A stretch of 64,000 bases of DNA from Nitrobacter vulgaris (lineage in GTDB: Bacteria; Pseudomonadota; Alphaproteobacteria; Rhizobiales; Xanthobacteraceae). Below the pieces are notes generated by a model, which ran no database searches, had not been told where the DNA came from, and was given only the letters and a program-made list of their open reading frames with translations. Shown piece after piece: positions 63,364 to 64,000 of the stretch. The stretch covers positions 81,731 through 145,730 of the forward strand of contig NZ_JAVDPZ010000008.1 in assembly GCF_031453995.1 (NCBI RefSeq). The letters run 5' to 3'. The number at the start of each line of letters is the position of its first letter. Within the stretch, counting starts at the first letter, position 1. Position numbers and translations under genes: made by a program.

Positions 63364-64000
63364 TTAGGCCGGCTCGGCATGAAATGATTGGAGGAGGGCC
63401 TCTGCAATTCTTTTTTCCGGAAGAGGGCGGAAGAACGAGATATCGCCGGCAGTTGCAATCTCGCGTGCGATCTCCCTGACGCAATGATACTTTGGACGTG
63501 AAGTGAAATCGTGAATGCCGATAATCGCATTCGGACTACAGTGCAATACGATCTGCGCGAAGCACGCGACCCTGAAACGACCGTCGACGAAATAGAGATC
63601 CGCAGCCGCGCTATGCGGCATTTTCCAGATGGCCGAGTGATAGTCCGGCCAGCGCGATTTCGTGGAGGCGTCAGTCGGAAATCCCCATTCCCCAGTCGGA
63701 CCGATATCGACAAAAATCAGCTCTGGCTTTGTTTGACTCGAGGCGCATGCGGTCCTGACCTGATCGAGCCATTCCCGGGAAGAATCAACAGAAAGTATCG
63801 AACTCTGAACGTGCCTTGATGCGACGGCAGTGCTTCCGCCGGTTCCAAATTCCACGTAGATGCGGCTGTTTCTGACGAACGACAGAAATAAAGCCGCCTC
63901 ATCTGAGAGCCTGTTTGAAAATTGGGCTAGGCGGGGATTCCGGTATCGCAGCGAATATGATTCACACTTGGGATGTGGACACGCAAGCAGCGAAGCCGGA
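63364..64000 (-). CDS. SAM-methyltransferase-like protein, C-terminal part (cut by window edge)
   Basis: The frame is open to the right edge on the minus strand, so the start lies outside. About 212 residues are seen. A glycine-rich YVEFGTGGSTAVAS fits motif I of class I methyltransferases, SILSVDSSREW the ribose-binding acid, LIFVDIGPTGEWGF and DLYFVDGRF later strands. This pattern resembles methyltransferases found in polysaccharide and glycoprotein loci. Substrate unknown. Confidence 0.7.
   Translation of the reverse strand, partial: PASLLACPHPKCESYSLRYRNPRLAQFSNRLSDEAALFLSFVRNSRIYVEFGTGGSTAVASRHVQSSILSVDSSREWLDQVRTACASSQTKPELIFVDIGPTGEWGFPTDASTKSRWPDYHSAIWKMPHSAAADLYFVDGRFRVACFAQIVLHCSPNAIIGIHDFTSRPKYHCVREIAREIATAGDISFFRPLPEKRIAEALLQSFHAEPA

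Overview
The window is a chromosomal segment of an alphaproteobacterium of the order Hyphomicrobiales, most likely of the Bradyrhizobium / Rhodopseudomonas / Nitrobacter / Afipia group. This rests on GcrA, ChpT and CtrA cell-cycle regulators, a phoR-pstSCAB-phoU-phoB locus, a chpT-cheAWYBR cluster, ctrA facing fliI-fliJ, high GC, and three copies of a dispersed intergenic repeat that I recall from that group. The species cannot be named from the sequence alone.

Layout. 1-5.5 kb: the 5' part of mutS (minus), a methyltransferase and an alpha/beta hydrolase as a divergent pair, a decayed IS5-type transposase remnant, zur and ispG. 5.5-11 kb: a CPA1 Na+/H+ antiporter, a DUF1345 membrane protein, farnesyl diphosphate synthase, mtgA, rpmF and a small membrane protein. 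11-17.7 kb: a GGDEF/EAL protein with a degenerate GGDEF site, a polysaccharide deacetylase, an OmpA-type envelope protein, a small membrane protein and a YbhN-like integral membrane protein. 17.7-24.5 kb: the phosphate regulon, with a three-unit Pho box before pstS and a strong terminator between pstS and pstC. 24.8-31.5 kb: gcrA, argD-argF, a coiled-coil membrane protein, an EipA/DUF1134 protein, a YHS-domain protein and a CysQ-type phosphatase. 31.6-38.1 kb: chpT and cheA-cheW-cheY-cheB-cheR. 38.2-40.2 kb: a three-gene operon (ATP-grasp glutathionylspermidine-synthase-like, Ser-rich membrane protein, DUF350) resembling E. coli yjfLMC, whose ATP-grasp gene carries a frameshift. 40.4-46.2 kb: ctrA, fliI, fliJ, a small membrane protein and flhA. 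46.8 kb: a tRNA with anticodon CAU.

From the tRNA to the right edge the content looks accessory. It holds an IS3-OrfA-like HTH protein, an orphan ParA-type ATPase, an RTX calcium-binding protein with an inserted RGDD/RGDH-rich repeat, and a methyltransferase. A type I secretion ABC transporter with an inactive C39-like domain and its HlyD-type adaptor follow, the adaptor overlapping a 17-unit Sel1-repeat protein. Next come a WbsX-type protein, a family 2 glycosyltransferase, a Tat-signal GH99/WbsX-like protein, a TPR-GT92-like fusion and the end of another methyltransferase gene. I read 48.7-64 kb as a system that makes, possibly glycosylates and secretes a calcium-binding surface protein; this is the best candidate here for something undescribed.

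The genes work together in recognisable modules. PhoR/PhoB, PstSCAB and PhoU handle phosphate sensing and uptake. GcrA, ChpT and CtrA form the cell-cycle circuit; the gcrA and ctrA promoter regions each carry four GANTC (CcrM-type) sites. CheAWYBR, FliI, FliJ and FlhA serve motility.
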